Positions 63,357 to 64,000 of a stretch of DNA of 64,000 nucleotides are shown in pieces. Positions within the stretch are counted from its first letter, which is position 1. Every line of letters begins with the position of its first letter. The notes beneath the pieces were generated by a model. That model saw nothing but the letters and a program-made list of their open reading frames with translations, ran no database searches and had not been told where the DNA came from. The DNA is taken from assembly GCF_000337095.1 (NCBI RefSeq), contig NZ_AOIV01000004.1, forward strand, positions 129,255-193,254, given 5' to 3'. A program made the translations under genes and the position numbers. The stretch is from Halogeometricum pallidum JCM 14848. GTDB lineage: Archaea; Halobacteriota; Halobacteria; Halobacteriales; Haloferacaceae.

Positions 63357-64000
63357 ATGACCTCGTTCCAGTCGACACTCGGCGAGGACGCGGGTATCGC
63401 GGAGGAGTTGGCCGAGAGCCAACGCGCGATATCCATCGCCGAGTTCTTCGAGAAGAACAAGCACATGCTCGGGTTCGACTCGGGGGCGCGAGGCTTGGTC
63501 ACCGCCGTGAAGGAGGCGGTCGACAACGCACTCGACGCAACCGAGGAGGCCGGAATCAAGCCCGACATCTCCATCGAGATCCGCGAGGCGGGCGACTACT
63601 ACACGCTCGTGGTCGAGGACAACGGACCCGGCATCACGAAAGAGCAGATTCCGAAGGTGTTCGGCAAACTGCTCTACGGCTCGCGGTTCCACGCGCGCGA
63701 GCAGTCCCGCGGGCAGCAGGGTATCGGCATCTCCGCGGCGGTCCTCTACTCCCAACTCACCTCCGGGAAGCCGGCGAAGATCACCTCCCGCACGCAGGGC
63801 GACTCGGCGGCCCAGTACTTCGAGCTCATCATCGACACGGATACGAACGAGCCGGAGATTCAGGTCGAACGCGAACTCGAACCGGGCGAGTCGGATCTCT
63901 CCCCCACGCACGGCACGCGCATCGAGGTTGAGATGGAGGCGAACATGCGCGCTCGCCAACAGCTCCACGACTACGTCAAGCACCTGTCTCTTATACACAT
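63357..64000 (+). CDS. top6B: DNA topoisomerase VI subunit B (partial)
   Basis: The N-terminal part of the ATPase subunit of the archaeal type IIB topoisomerase. Bergerat fold: [21 protein letters not shown] (Asn/Asp of ATP site), [50 protein letters not shown], then [17 protein letters not shown]. The start ATG at 63357 follows GTACTTAAGC by about 30 bases. The reading frame is true only up to about 63983; the last bases (coding for SLIH) are adapter sequence. In haloarchaea this gene commonly faces gyrB and precedes top6A. Confidence 0.95.
   Translation, partial: MTSFQSTLGEDAGIAEELAESQRAISIAEFFEKNKHMLGFDSGARGLVTAVKEAVDNALDATEEAGIKPDISIEIREAGDYYTLVVEDNGPGITKEQIPKVFGKLLYGSRFHAREQSRGQQGIGISAAVLYSQLTSGKPAKITSRTQGDSAAQYFELIIDTDTNEPEIQVERELEPGESDLSPTHGTRIEVEMEANMRARQQLHDYVKHLSLIH
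63984..64000. other. Nextera/Tn5 mosaic-end adapter sequence at the window edge
   Basis: CTGTCTCTTATACACAT is the first 17 bases of the 19-base Tn5 mosaic end used in Nextera libraries. It is not haloarchaeal DNA: it is AT-rich and interrupts the top6B frame in an otherwise GC-rich gene. It shows that an untrimmed adapter ended the contig here. In the opposite direction it codes the tell-tale peptide start MYKRQ. Confidence 0.95.

Overview
The window is chromosomal DNA of a haloarchaeon (class Halobacteria; family Haloferacaceae is my guess, species not identifiable by reading). The signs are high GC, very acidic proteins, many Tat-type lipobox signals, leaderless genes with a TATA-like box 25-31 bases upstream of ATG/GTG, DNA gyrase genes next to archaeal topoisomerase VI, an archaeal XPB helicase with its Bax1 nuclease, and a PGF-CTERM surface protein. 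I see no rRNA, tRNA or CRISPR array.

Layout. 1-3.5 kb: a tyrosine recombinase overlapping a small partner protein, then about 1.5 kb without a supportable gene, probably the edge of an old integrated element. 3.5-14 kb: the most interesting block. A two-gene GMC-type flavoprotein dehydrogenase, a five-gene operon (RGP-type glycosyltransferase, binding-protein ABC iron importer, GT-C membrane glycosyltransferase) and a converging GT2 dolichol-phosphate-sugar-synthase-like gene each carry a TTAGGT-n2-GCC-n-AA box at the promoter. The box resembles DtxR/IdeR iron-repressor half-sites, so I propose one iron-responsive uptake and surface-glycan regulon. 14-25 kb: membrane proteins (including the first of three DUF389 proteins), an SRAP DNA-protein-crosslink protein, a DEDD exonuclease, a bactofilin-like protein, a DUF4349 lipoprotein, YchF, an aminotransferase and a TauE exporter. 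25-31 kb: XPB and Bax1, separated by two opposite-strand genes, then a head-to-head pair of duplicated lipoproteins and a cold-shock protein.

31-40 kb: an RNA m5C methyltransferase with its partner, a PAC2 protein, a Tat/PGF-CTERM protein, and the Hsp70 system grpE - hydrolase - dnaK - dnaJ. 40-48 kb: a COG0523 zinc-type GTPase beside two tiny zinc-ligand proteins, a formaldehyde-dehydrogenase-type enzyme, a duplicated ANL-fragment protein, an acyl-CoA synthetase and the AtoE short-chain fatty acid carrier (uptake plus activation). 48-52 kb: cytidine deaminase and uridine phosphorylase (pyrimidine nucleoside catabolism), an NDH-2-like flavoprotein and an HTH regulator. 52-57 kb: a divergent pair of DUF389 proteins and an arginase. 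57-64 kb: an acyl-CoA dehydrogenase, gyrB-gyrA, and divergent top6B.

The last 17 bases are the Nextera/Tn5 mosaic-end adapter, so the right edge is a sequencing artefact and top6B is not reliable beyond about position 63983.
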